A stretch of 48,314 nt of DNA from Hyphomonadaceae bacterium (lineage in GTDB: Bacteria; Pseudomonadota; Alphaproteobacteria; Caulobacterales; Maricaulaceae), in assembly GCA_014324115.1 (NCBI GenBank), contig JACOMS010000008.1, positions 1,119 through 49,432 of the forward strand, written 5' to 3'. Below the pieces are notes generated by a model that had not been told where the DNA came from, did not search any database, and worked only from the letters and a program-made list of their open reading frames with translations. Each line of letters begins with the position of its first letter. Position 1 is the stretch's first letter. The translations under genes and the position numbers were made by a program. Shown piece by piece: positions 28,230-38,123 of the stretch.

Positions 28230-28497
28230 GTTCTAACCTTGTAATTGCGAAATAGCCCGTTTCACATAGAATTTATGACATCAAACCTCAATGACCCGGG
28301 TGCACGTCGGCAGGCAGAGCGGGAGCTTTCCCGGGGGGATCATGGTTCCCTGCAAACCGGTCTTCACGACCGTCACGGCATCGGCGGCGGCATGTGCCGG
28401 GAAAATCAACCTTTCCCCAATCATGTTGGCACGTGGGCGGCGAGGTATTAAAGTCGTGCTGAATTTGTGCTGTGTGCATCCCAAAGGCTATGTATTC

Positions 28498-30441
28498 CTA
28501 TCGATTCATGCGATTCCCGGTGAGATCGTCAATGACTTCGGGTTCGGCGAGAGTCGACGTATCCCCCAAATCACCGAAATTATTCTCCGCAATTTTGCGC
28601 AGTATCCGGCGCATGATTTTACCTGAGCGGGTTTTCGGAAGGCCGGGTGCGAATTGAATCATATCCGGCGTTGCAATGGACCCGATTTCTGCGCGGACAT
28701 GTTTGATCAAGTCCTGTTTCAGCCTATCTGTAGGTTCCTTACCGGCTGTGCAGGTGACATAGGCATAAATTCCCTGACCCTTGATATCATGCGGATAACC
28801 GACAACGGCCGCTTCAGCCACTGCATCATGAGAGACCAATGCGCTCTCCACCTCGGCTGTACCCATGCGGTGGCCCGAGACATTAATCACATCATCGACC
28901 CGTCCTGTGATCCAGTAAAACCCCTCTTCATCGCGGCGGCAACCGTCCCCCGTAAAGTAATTGTCGGGATAGGCACTAAAGTAGGTGTCAACAAAGCGTT
29001 GATGATCGCCATAAACCGTGCGCATCTGGCCAGGCCAGCTATTTTTAATGATCAGATTGCCTTCTGCGATGCCGTCCAGCTCATTGCCGTCCCCGTCCAC
29101 CAAAGCCGGTTCTACTCCAAAGAAGGGATGTGAACCCGCTCCGGGCTTCATAGGTGTTGTACCCGGGAGCGGCACAATCATCACCCCGCCTGTCTCTGTT
29201 TGCCACCATGTATCGACAATCGGGCAGCGACCCTCGCCCACCACGTGGAAATACCACTCCCAAGCTTCCGGGTTGATCGGTTCACCAACCGTTCCGAGGA
29301 TGCGGAGCGTGCTACGGTCCGTAGCCTTAACCGGAGCCCCCCCTTCGCGCATGAGGGCACGGATCGCTGTCGGTGCTGTATAAAAAAGCGTGACTTTGTG
29401 TTTGTCGCAAATTTGCCAAAAGCGCGAAGCATCCGGATAGGTCGGCACGCCCTCGAACATGACCGTTGATGCCCCGTTTGCAAGCGGACCGTAGACTATA
29501 TAGCTATGTCCGGTAACCCATCCCACATCGGCCGAACACCAGTAGACATCATCCTCCTTGAGATCAAACACATATTCATGGGTCATGGAGGCCCAGACAA
29601 GGTACCCTCCGGTCGTATGAAGAACACCTTTGGGTTTGCCTGTGGAGCCGGAGGTATAAAGGATGAACAGCGGATCTTCGGCATTCATGGGCTCCGGCGG
29701 ACAGTCATCCGACACGTCTTCAAGAGCCTCGTGATACCAGACATCCCGTCCCCCGGTCATGGGGACATTTCCCCCCGTGGCTTTCACGGTGAGGACTGTT
29801 TTGACAATCCCGGCGATGTCGCAGGCCGTGTCACAGGCTGTTTTAAGAGGAACGGTTTTAGTTCCGCGACGCCCTTCATCCGCCGTGATGACAAATGTGC
29901 TGTCACAATCCGTAATGCGCCCGGCAAGCGCTTCCGGCGAAAACCCGCCAAAGACGACGGAGTGAACGGCACCAATGCGGGAACAGGCCAGCATCGCGAG
30001 GGCCGCCTCAATAATCATGGGCATATAGATTGTCACCCGATCGCCCTTTTTGACACCATTTGCCTTCAGCACATTTGCAAAACGGCAAACTTCGCGATGC
30101 AAATCACGGTAAGTCAAAGTCATTGACCCGGATGGATCATTGCCTTCCCAAATGACGGCAGCTTTGTCACCACGGGTTTCAAGATGGCGATCCAGGCAGT
30201 TGGCAGAAACATTCAGGATACCGTCCTCGTACCACTTCACAGATAGATCAGACGTATCCCAACTGACGTTTTTGACCTTGGAATAGGGTGTCATCCAATC
30301 CAGACGCTGCCCTTGTTCACGCCAGAATGTTTCCGGGTCAATGATCGACGCCTCATACATCTCCTTGTACTTTTCAGGCGAGAGGTTGGCCCTGTTCGCA
30401 AAAATCTCCGGCACCGTATAAACTTTTTCAGTATCGCTCAT
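28498..30441 (-). CDS. acs: Acetyl-CoA synthetase
   Basis: [72 protein letters not shown]. Confidence 0.96.
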   Translation of the reverse strand: MSDTEKVYTVPEIFANRANLSPEKYKEMYEASIIDPETFWREQGQRLDWMTPYSKVKNVSWDTSDLSVKWYEDGILNVSANCLDRHLETRGDKAAVIWEGNDPSGSMTLTYRDLHREVCRFANVLKANGVKKGDRVTIYMPMIIEAALAMLACSRIGAVHSVVFGGFSPEALAGRITDCDSTFVITADEGRRGTKTVPLKTACDTACDIAGIVKTVLTVKATGGNVPMTGGRDVWYHEALEDVSDDCPPEPMNAEDPLFILYTSGSTGKPKGVLHTTGGYLVWASMTHEYVFDLKEDDVYWCSADVGWVTGHSYIVYGPLANGASTVMFEGVPTYPDASRFWQICDKHKVTLFYTAPTAIRALMREGGAPVKATDRSTLRILGTVGEPINPEAWEWYFHVVGEGRCPIVDTWWQTETGGVMIVPLPGTTPMKPGAGSHPFFGVEPALVDGDGNELDGIAEGNLIIKNSWPGQMRTVYGDHQRFVDTYFSAYPDNYFTGDGCRRDEEGFYWITGRVDDVINVSGHRMGTAEVESALVSHDAVAEAAVVGYPHDIKGQGIYAYVTCTAGKEPTDRLKQDLIKHVRAEIGSIATPDMIQFAPGLPKTRSGKIMRRILRKIAENNFGDLGDTSTLAEPEVIDDLTGNRMNR

Positions 30442-30636
30442 CTCAGTCTCTCCGTTAAAAACGATTATCAGACTATTCCTTAAAATCCGTGTTTTGTCGA
30501 GAAAGGTAAAGAGTTTTGCACATCAAGACTGTTGTAAAAGCGCGGGTGAGGGAATTTTCGGTTCTCGTTCAGTGAAGTATGATTCGCTCCAAAATAGCGT
30601 CCGATTGAAGGGGTGGCAGTGAACCGCGCGGACGAA

Positions 30637-30754
30637 GCGGATGAAGTGCGCCTGAAAACCGGCTTGTCAGCCCGAAAGGCCTCCAGAATGCCCCAAAAGG
30701 GGCATCATACTAACTCAAAATCAACCGTTGATGGAAGTGTCCAGCTTGAAGGAA
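30637..30754 (+). repeat. Solo IS-b right end (copy D)
   Basis: GCGGATGAAGTGCGCCTGAAAACCGGCTTGTCAGCCC ... GCCCCAAAAGGGGCATCATACTAACTCAAAATCAACCGTTGATGGAAGTGTCCAG parallels 492-651. Confidence 0.85.
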
Positions 30755-30871
30755 TCCCGAAAACCGGGGAATATAAAATTCCTTGCAAGAAAATTAATTA
30801 CCTGTTACTTCACCTTGCCCGTTGCGTTGTCTTGGCGTAGGTGGGCGTGTTTTTTCCACAAGGAGGTTGAT

Positions 30872-32032
30872 ATGTGCACAAAGACCACACCGCGATCTGC
30901 GGGCAGCAATCGATCAATCAAAATTGCTACATCCTGTGACCCGAAACTCGGGCCTCTGTCTCTGCTGCCGGGTACGTGGGCTAATATTCGCCCCGAGCAC
31001 CGGTTGATTACCGAAGATAAGCCCAATGGCGATCCATTCAAAGGAGAAGGTACGTTGTCGGGTCGTGGGCAGAGTCCATTCGATGGACGGGGATGGAATA
31101 TGATTGCGTTGCCCTTTGCAGAGCCGGGACAGGATCGGAATTACCGAATCTTGATGAACCAATACAATGAGGTTCTCGGCTTCAAATTTATCGACGATAA
31201 AATTCCAAATCGCGGAATTACTTTAGACCAGCCTAGCCAGAATGCTGACCAGAAAGTTACAGCACTTGATTACACCCAGATGATAACGCAAATTGCCGGG
31301 TCTGATGTTTCAAGTAGTGATGATCTTGCCGGTGAGCCGGGACTTCCGATCCATCACGAGCCGGGCTTTTTTCTGCATATGTGCCATCCGCCTACGGAAA
31401 TGCGCGAAGACGTGAAAATCAATATTGCCCGATTGGCGACAATCCCGCACGGAAATTCGGTCACAGCCCTCGGAGTGTCAAGTGAAAAAGATGGTGCACC
31501 GACTATTCCAGACTTAAGTGGTCTTCCTGAAGGCGTCTCGGATAACATTGCTGAGGCTGTTCAAAATGCGACAGGGAACACGGACTATCTTTTTCCTTAC
31601 AATTTTTTCGCAAACAACCCGTTTAGAGGGGTTGTCGAAACGGCTGATTTTTCGGGTTTTAGTCCGGAAAATGCAAACCAGCTCCTGCAATCGGGAATGC
31701 CTCAGAATGTGGTGCGCTCAACAATTTTACCGTTCGATACCGATATTCTGGATGGTGGGATCAGGAACATTCCTTTTATTGAACAGCAGGCGGATGCTGC
31801 ATCAATGACATCAACCTTTTGGATTATGGAGCTCAATGAGAGGGATAACTCCGGCAATCCCCGCCTTGTTCTTGCCTATTCCCAGTTCATCTTCCTTGAT
31901 TTTTTCGAGCGCCGGGATGGCAGGCCAGGTCGCATCCGGTGGCCGCACATTTCCATCAATGTGATGGAAAAAATTTCGGAGGCTGACCAAATCCAAGCAT
32001 CACCGGTGGAGATGGCGGTGACAAGGGGTTAG
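30872..32032 (+). CDS. Hypothetical protein resembling the nitrobindin-like / heme-binding protein family
   Basis: RBS AGGAGG before ATG 30872; GPLSLLPGTWAN, PNRGITLDQ, IHHEPGFFLHM, ARLATIPHGNSVTALG; family assignment from memory. Confidence 0.5.
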   Translation: MCTKTTPRSAGSNRSIKIATSCDPKLGPLSLLPGTWANIRPEHRLITEDKPNGDPFKGEGTLSGRGQSPFDGRGWNMIALPFAEPGQDRNYRILMNQYNEVLGFKFIDDKIPNRGITLDQPSQNADQKVTALDYTQMITQIAGSDVSSSDDLAGEPGLPIHHEPGFFLHMCHPPTEMREDVKINIARLATIPHGNSVTALGVSSEKDGAPTIPDLSGLPEGVSDNIAEAVQNATGNTDYLFPYNFFANNPFRGVVETADFSGFSPENANQLLQSGMPQNVVRSTILPFDTDILDGGIRNIPFIEQQADAASMTSTFWIMELNERDNSGNPRLVLAYSQFIFLDFFERRDGRPGRIRWPHISINVMEKISEADQIQASPVEMAVTRG

Positions 32033-32220
32033 ATTTTAATCCTTATACAGCTGAGTCTATCGGTTAGGAAGTTGCTCCTGAATTTCAGGTGTAGATAGGC
32101 GTGGCGTTCTGCTTGAGGAGGTGGAATTGATCGTCGGGCACCTGGCTCCGGCTGGGTGGTCAGCATTCTTTGCTCGTCATGGTCTCGATTTAGAAGTGAG
32201 AGGATTTTGAAGCGGGACCG

Positions 32221-32292
32221 TCGCGCAACCAGACCCCTGACTGAAATCACTCAAAACTAACTCAAAATCAAACGTTGATGGAAGTGTCCAGA
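32221..32292 (+). repeat. Solo IS-b right tip (copy E)
   Basis: CGCGCAACCAGACCCCTGACTGAAATCACTCAAAACTAACTCAAAATCAAACGTTGATGGAAGTGTCCAG. Confidence 0.85.
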
Positions 32293-32344
32293 TTCGGGTT
32301 ACCGGAGATTCGGCCCGGATGGGGTTTCGTGACAACTGCGCATG

Positions 32345-35179
32345 CTATTTTGGGGGGCGTGCGCTGTGTGGGCGCCGTCGCGTCTTCGCAGGCTTGGCCA
32401 GGAGCGGGTCCGTCATGTTTTCATACTGCCGGAACAGATGCTCCACGCGGTCGCGTTCGGATTTGAACGCGGTCCTGCGGTAGAGCCGGTCCACCGCCCG
32501 GTCATTGTTCCGGTGGGCCTGGCGCAGATCGGCGGGCATGACATCCGGATCGTAAAGATCGGCCAGGCTGGCCTCAGGGTAGTTGGCCCGGGCGTCCAGG
32601 ATTGCCCGGGCGTGCGGTTCCAGCCCGGACAGATCGCTGACCGGCGGTGTCGGAAAGGTGTTGTAGACCATGCCGATGGAATATCGGTAGTCGCTCTTCA
32701 AGCGTCCCCCGAAGGTGCGCAGCCAGGCCATGTGCATGGCGGACTGGAGAAGCGCGAATTGCGCGGGTGTTGCATCAAGTGCGACAGTGACCGCATCGCT
32801 TGGAATAACCGGCGGTTCGACAAGACCGATGGCCGCATAATCGCGCCGTTCCGAAGTCACACGCGGTACTACCAGAAACGGCGCGTCCGGGATCACGGTC
32901 ACATGAAATGCTGTCGGAGTTTCGGCCAGAGCCAGAGACGACCGACCCGGTGTCTTGATCCTGCCCTGGTCTTTCCCCTTGGCCGGTATCCTGCCCAGAC
33001 GATATTCCCGCACCTGCCCCACTATGGCCTTTGTCAGCGGCATCGCGCGAAAATCCTGTGGCGGTATCAGCGAAGCGCAGAGAATATACCGGTTGCCCCC
33101 GTTCAGAAATTCACGCGCTCCGATGTAGGGGCGCAGGTAGGGTGCGGCTTGAGGTTCCCGGGCCAGGAAAGCTTCTCGCTCCTTGCCGGAAAAGATAAAG
33201 TGCCCGCCGTCGATGGGTTTCGATCCGATGATGAGTTTGGGCAGGCCGTTGGTCGGCCTGCCGGTTTCCTTCACCACCACATGCGGATTGGCCAGGGTGT
33301 CGGCGGCGATCAGGTACGGTGAGATGGCCTTGTGCCCGGTCTCCACGGGATCGCCCCTGATGTCGGGATAGCTGAACAGGCCCCGGGTCCCGCGGGCGTC
33401 GGCGCGGGGTTCCAGACCCAGCACGACCACGTGCACCGCCGCCTTGCCGCGCGCCTCCGACCCCCAGGCGAATGTCCGGTGGGCAAATGCAATCTCGAAA
33501 CCGTACCGGTCAAACAGGATCGGCCAGAGCTGGGCCACCTGCTCCCCCTGAGTGATCGAATTTGTGGATACAAAAGCCGTCGGCACACCCAATGCAGCAG
33601 CCTTGATGAACCAGGCACACACATAATCCAGTGTTCCGCCGGACTTGCCCAGGGCGGCAATGTCCCGCACCTGCGCCCGCCGGTGTTCGGACTGGAATTT
33701 GGCTCCCGCAAACGGCGGGTTGCCGATGATGTAGCTCAGGTCTTTGGGCGCAACAGCGGCCCAATCGGTTTCCAGCGCGTCGGCATGTACGATGTTCGGG
33801 GATTTTTGCAGCGGTATCCGCAGGAAGGGGGCGCCGAACTCAAGGCTGGCCTGGGTGTTCATGATATGATCCATCATCCACATTGCGGTTTCCGCAATCC
33901 GGACCGGAAACTCGGAAAACTCGATCCCGTAGAACCGGTCCACATCCAGCTTGAGCAGGGATTGCAGGGGCAGCTCTGTCGCCCCGCCTTTCATGCGTGC
34001 CAGGTCGTCCCGGTAAATTTCCCGCAGTACCCCGATTTCCAGAAGTCGCAGTTCCCGGTAGGTGATAATCAGGAAATTACCGCAGCCGCAGGCCGGGTCG
34101 AGGAATGTCAGAGCGGCCAGTTTTTCATGGAAAGCAGACAACAGTTTCACGCGGTTCTGTTTTCGGCTTTTCAGAGCTTCGAATTCAGACCGTAAATCAT
34201 CCAGAAACAACGGTCCGATCACCTTGAGAATGTTCTTTTCCGTGGTGTAATGCGCCCCCGCCCTGCGCCGTTCTTCCCTGTCCATGACAGACTGAAACAG
34301 TGAGCCAAAGATGGCAGGCGAGATACCGGACCAGTTAAAACGACCGGCTTCGATTAACGCGTCCCGCATGTCCGGATCGAACGCCGGTATCCGGATCGAA
34401 TCCTTGAACAGATCGCCGTTTACATAGGGAAAGCGGGCCAGGTCTGCGTCCAGATTCGACTGGCGCTCCTGTTCGGGGGTGTCCAGCACCTCAAACAGCT
34501 GGGCAATCATCGGCCCGGTGTCAGAGCCGTCTTCGCGCGTGCGTGTCTCCAGATATTCCAGAAATATATCGCGAGGTTCGAAAATGCCGGTATCATCGGC
34601 AAAAAGGCAGAACACCAGGCGCGTTAAAAACACCTCAAGCCGGTGGCCCCTGTATCCGCTTGCCTCCAGTGAATCATGCAGGCGCCCTACCAGTTCGGAC
34701 GCCTCAATGTTTACAGGGTCCTGGTCCTTGAAGCTCCGCTTTTCCATCCCCATGATGAAGCCGAATTTCTCGATATGATCGGGCAGATCTGTCAGGGCGA
34801 ATGTCGTTTTTTCGCGCGTGTCCCGGTCAAGCAGCTCGAATGTCTGGAAGTCGCAGAGCAGCTGGAAACGGGGACGCTCGCTCTCTTTCAGGGCGTCGAA
34901 GTATTCCCCGGCCTGGTCGGCTGCTTTGGCCAGATCGCGCCCTGCCGATTTCTGTTCCACCAGGAGCACGCGGGGCCAGAACAGATCAATGAAGCCGGAT
35001 GTGTTGTTTAGCTTGCGGACGTGTTCTTCGTAGCGGGCCACAGACCGGCGCTCGACACCGAAAATCCTGAAAAAGTCATTGTAGAAGGTTTGGGTTTCGC
35101 CCTTTTCGTAGGCGGCATCGGCATAGTCCTGCGCGAACGTGGCAGCCCGGGTGCGAATTTCGTTAAAACTCAGACGCAA
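32345..35179 (-). CDS. MmeI-like (type IIL) fused restriction endonuclease / DNA methyltransferase
   Basis: N-terminal GFIDLFWPRVLLVEQKSAGRDL (D..ExK-like), AHYTTEKNILKVIGPLFLDDL, LDPACGCGNFLIITYREL (motif I), YIIGNPPFAGAKF (motif IV). Confidence 0.88.
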   Translation of the reverse strand: MRLSFNEIRTRAATFAQDYADAAYEKGETQTFYNDFFRIFGVERRSVARYEEHVRKLNNTSGFIDLFWPRVLLVEQKSAGRDLAKAADQAGEYFDALKESERPRFQLLCDFQTFELLDRDTREKTTFALTDLPDHIEKFGFIMGMEKRSFKDQDPVNIEASELVGRLHDSLEASGYRGHRLEVFLTRLVFCLFADDTGIFEPRDIFLEYLETRTREDGSDTGPMIAQLFEVLDTPEQERQSNLDADLARFPYVNGDLFKDSIRIPAFDPDMRDALIEAGRFNWSGISPAIFGSLFQSVMDREERRRAGAHYTTEKNILKVIGPLFLDDLRSEFEALKSRKQNRVKLLSAFHEKLAALTFLDPACGCGNFLIITYRELRLLEIGVLREIYRDDLARMKGGATELPLQSLLKLDVDRFYGIEFSEFPVRIAETAMWMMDHIMNTQASLEFGAPFLRIPLQKSPNIVHADALETDWAAVAPKDLSYIIGNPPFAGAKFQSEHRRAQVRDIAALGKSGGTLDYVCAWFIKAAALGVPTAFVSTNSITQGEQVAQLWPILFDRYGFEIAFAHRTFAWGSEARGKAAVHVVVLGLEPRADARGTRGLFSYPDIRGDPVETGHKAISPYLIAADTLANPHVVVKETGRPTNGLPKLIIGSKPIDGGHFIFSGKEREAFLAREPQAAPYLRPYIGAREFLNGGNRYILCASLIPPQDFRAMPLTKAIVGQVREYRLGRIPAKGKDQGRIKTPGRSSLALAETPTAFHVTVIPDAPFLVVPRVTSERRDYAAIGLVEPPVIPSDAVTVALDATPAQFALLQSAMHMAWLRTFGGRLKSDYRYSIGMVYNTFPTPPVSDLSGLEPHARAILDARANYPEASLADLYDPDVMPADLRQAHRNNDRAVDRLYRRTAFKSERDRVEHLFRQYENMTDPLLAKPAKTRRRPHSARPPK

Positions 35180-35327
35180 TTTACAGACCCCGATTGATTT
35201 TTGCCGACGCTCCCGGATTGAGCGCGGAACTCAGGATTTATGGCCTGAAACAGAAACAGAATCCAGCCCGATTTCCGGATCGGCGGCATCCTGCAATACC
35301 AGGGCCCGCCGCGTATGTATTCGCCGC

Positions 35328-36878
35328 TTACCCGGGTACTGCCCCTGGAACGGACGATGGACGACGTGTGTTGCCCGATACGGTGACAGCGAATGAAACA
35401 AGGGTCGCGACACAGAGCTTCCATGAAAATGCAAGCGATGTATAACTTTCGGGAATCCCGAGACCGCCGCCAATGCTCCGCTCACCGAGGCACATAACAA
35501 CAAAACCGGCAATCAGACCGCCCACAACAGAGCCTGTACTGCCGCGGTTTGTGAAGAAAACAGTCCCGTAGACGCCGAGGAGACCGGCATAGGCAAATGT
35601 CATGACCGCCAGGGCAAATTCCAGGAGCGGAGAGTCGGATGATTTTTGCCAGAAATAACAAAGGCATGACATGAGGAACAGAACAGTCGCAAACCCGAAC
35701 ATGGCGAACTGGCCGACCATGACATAATGGCGTTCCGGTTTTTCATCAGTCATCGGGCGGTAAAAATCACTCACGGCGACCGCGGCCATGGAATTAAGAC
35801 CCGAGTTCAAGGTTGATACAGCGGCCGCGATTACGCCTGTTACCGCAAGGCCGCGAATGCCGGACGGCAATTCATCAAGGATATACCGCATAAAGACAGT
35901 CGTGCCTTCCAGCTCCAAATCAACCGTTTCCCGACCCGTCACCTCCGGTCGTTCGTAAAATATGTGAAGAAGCTGGCCGATGGAGAGGAATACGAATGTC
36001 AGCGGAATTGCAAGAACGGTGGCGATCACGATTGCTCTGCCGGCCCGTTGAGGGCTGCCGGCGGCGAGCAATCGCTGGGTTGTATCCTGGTCCAGACCGT
36101 AACTTCCGATCGACAACAATGCAACGCCGGTGAAAATGGAAAGCATCGTGAACGGATTTGTCAGGTCGAGGGAGAAGTCAAACACGACCAGCTTGTCCTG
36201 CCCGTCCGGAGCGTTTCGCGCCGCTGTCAGGAGATCGGACAGCGGCAGATTGAGAACCTGATACAGACCGATCAAAATAAAAATCGCTGTGCCGACATAA
36301 ACAGCGAACTGCAGGGCGTCACTGGCCACGACGGATCGAAGGCCGCCTACAAATGTAAACGCCAGGGCAATGAAGGTAATGAACAGGGAAGACAGCGCCA
36401 CACTGATAAAGTGTGTGTTTGAGAACACAATCAGGGCGACAGCCAGCGCCGCCATAAACAGCCTCGCCCCGTTCGCAAACACCCGGCCCAAAAGATACAT
36501 GGCACCGGCGGAACGCATCGCCGTGGGTCCGAAGGCCTTATTGAGCAAATCATATACAGTCATCACCCCGGCGGCATAAAATCTGGGCAGCAGGACACAG
36601 GCTGCAACGATGGCCGCCAGAATTGAACCCAGATTGCCTGCCAGGTAGGTGTAGTCTTTCCGAAAGCCGAAATCCGGTCCCCCGAGAAATGTTGCCGCCG
36701 ACTGGGTCGTTGCCAATACGGAAAAAACAATCAGCACCACCGGAAAACCGTTCCTTGACAGGAAAAAATCTTTCGAAGACCGGGCGGACCTTTGGGACAA
36801 CATGACACCGAGGGCCGATACGACAGCGAAATATCCGCCGAGTACAGACCAGTCAAGTATTGAAAAATTCAAGTGCAT
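35328..36878 (-). CDS. Sodium:solute symporter (SSS) family transporter
   Basis: LGGYFAVVSALGVMLSQRSARSSKDFFLSRNGFPVVLIVFSVLATTQSAATFLGGPDFGF; about 13 hydrophobic segments. Confidence 0.9.
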   Translation of the reverse strand: MHLNFSILDWSVLGGYFAVVSALGVMLSQRSARSSKDFFLSRNGFPVVLIVFSVLATTQSAATFLGGPDFGFRKDYTYLAGNLGSILAAIVAACVLLPRFYAAGVMTVYDLLNKAFGPTAMRSAGAMYLLGRVFANGARLFMAALAVALIVFSNTHFISVALSSLFITFIALAFTFVGGLRSVVASDALQFAVYVGTAIFILIGLYQVLNLPLSDLLTAARNAPDGQDKLVVFDFSLDLTNPFTMLSIFTGVALLSIGSYGLDQDTTQRLLAAGSPQRAGRAIVIATVLAIPLTFVFLSIGQLLHIFYERPEVTGRETVDLELEGTTVFMRYILDELPSGIRGLAVTGVIAAAVSTLNSGLNSMAAVAVSDFYRPMTDEKPERHYVMVGQFAMFGFATVLFLMSCLCYFWQKSSDSPLLEFALAVMTFAYAGLLGVYGTVFFTNRGSTGSVVGGLIAGFVVMCLGERSIGGGLGIPESYTSLAFSWKLCVATLVSFAVTVSGNTRRPSSVPGAVPG

Positions 36879-36979
36879 TCCTCCCAAGCATCAGCGGTTG
36901 CCAACCCGACAGGGCTGGCGCCTGCTGCTATCTGCTTTGTTATTCTGGATCAACCGGATTTGTGTTTCCCCTTCCGGAA

Positions 36980-37864
36980 TTATCGGATCGGTTGAGTGTG
37001 ATCAATGCCTGCCAGCAACAGCGCCCCGTCCAAACCGTCCCCGGCCGCTTTAACCAGTTTTCGGGTCGTGCGTTCCCGCAGCCATGGGATCATCCGGTGC
37101 GAGACGCCGCCAACCAGCGCACATCGCTGTGCGCCCCTGGCAAAAATTGCCTCAATGAAACGCTCAACATGTTTTGCCGCGTCCTCAACGATAGATCGTG
37201 CAATCTCGTCATCCTGCTCGGCGAAATCAAGGACCAAGGGTGCAAACGAACCGTAATCGTATGGAGTCGCCCTGTCCATCCAGGCGACCGCCTGGGCGGT
37301 GTCATGATCAAACCGTTCGGAAATGGCCGCACTCAGGGGAGTCGCCCTGGTACGTCCGTCAAGAGCGCGCAAAGCGTGGCGCACTCCGCTTAACCCCAGA
37401 GCTGCCCCGCTGCCCTCGTCGGAAATCGGAAATCCATACCCGCCGATTGTCACGGATGTCGCGCCGTTCTGTATGTGTGCGATGCTGCCTGTGCCTAAAA
37501 TGAGAATAGCGCCGTCACGTCTTCCGTGTGCGCCCAGACAGGCGACGGCCGCATCGGTGGCGAAAGCGCGACAATCAAACGGGAATGTCAGCCCCTGAAC
37601 CGCGGCATACATGTTCGGGCGCGTTATGCCTGCTATCCCCATCCCCACCGCAAGTCCGGAAAAATGCCCGGGCGGAATTCCCGCCTCTGACAGGGCTTTT
37701 TCCGCTATATCCGTGAATGCAGTCCGGAGCCGCTCAAGACCGATTCGGGCATTCGCCGGTCCGGATTCAACCTCCGCCAGCACCCGGCGCTTCCTGTCTA
37801 CTAGTCTGGCTTTGCATCGACTTCCCCCCGCATCGATCCCCAGATAGAATTGAGCTTCATTCAT
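36980..37864 (-). CDS. BadF/BadG-type N-acetylhexosamine kinase (GlcNAc/MurNAc kinase-like)
   Basis: YLGIDAGGSRCKARLVD, GMGIAGITRPN, ILILGTGSIAHI, GGYGFPISDEGSGAALG, CALVGGVSHRM. Confidence 0.85.
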   Translation of the reverse strand: MNEAQFYLGIDAGGSRCKARLVDRKRRVLAEVESGPANARIGLERLRTAFTDIAEKALSEAGIPPGHFSGLAVGMGIAGITRPNMYAAVQGLTFPFDCRAFATDAAVACLGAHGRRDGAILILGTGSIAHIQNGATSVTIGGYGFPISDEGSGAALGLSGVRHALRALDGRTRATPLSAAISERFDHDTAQAVAWMDRATPYDYGSFAPLVLDFAEQDDEIARSIVEDAAKHVERFIEAIFARGAQRCALVGGVSHRMIPWLRERTTRKLVKAAGDGLDGALLLAGIDHTQPIR

Positions 37865-38123
37865 GCCCATCGCCTGTTTTGAAAAATTCCGGTCGATACA
37901 CACCCGATACCGACCAATACAAAACCAATTCGATCCGTTTACTGCAAACCGGACAGAAAAACCAGCCGCCATGTTCGGAATATATGACTGTTCCCGCCCG
38001 ATTATGTGTATTAAACTGGTGCAACCATACGGGGCTCATGGGCGGTTACGCATCCCGCGTACCGACCGGACCCTGTGACAACAGGGGAGTCGCCGGAACC
38101 CTGATGAAAGGAAAAGAAGCTCA

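Noticed and set aside
28245-28480. GC-rich gap between the DUF374 acyltransferase and acs as a small gene or RNA
   Set aside because: Several short overlapping ORFs in both strands, no family resemblance and no convincing structure.
32029-32250. Minus-strand 73-aa ORF next to IS-b copy E
   Set aside because: Partly overlaps the IS end and matches nothing I recognise; likely chance ORF or further IS debris.
32342-34195. Long plus-strand ORFs (326 and 287 aa) opposite the MmeI-like gene
   Set aside because: Opposite-strand frames in GC-rich coding DNA; the minus-strand protein has catalytic motifs, these have none.
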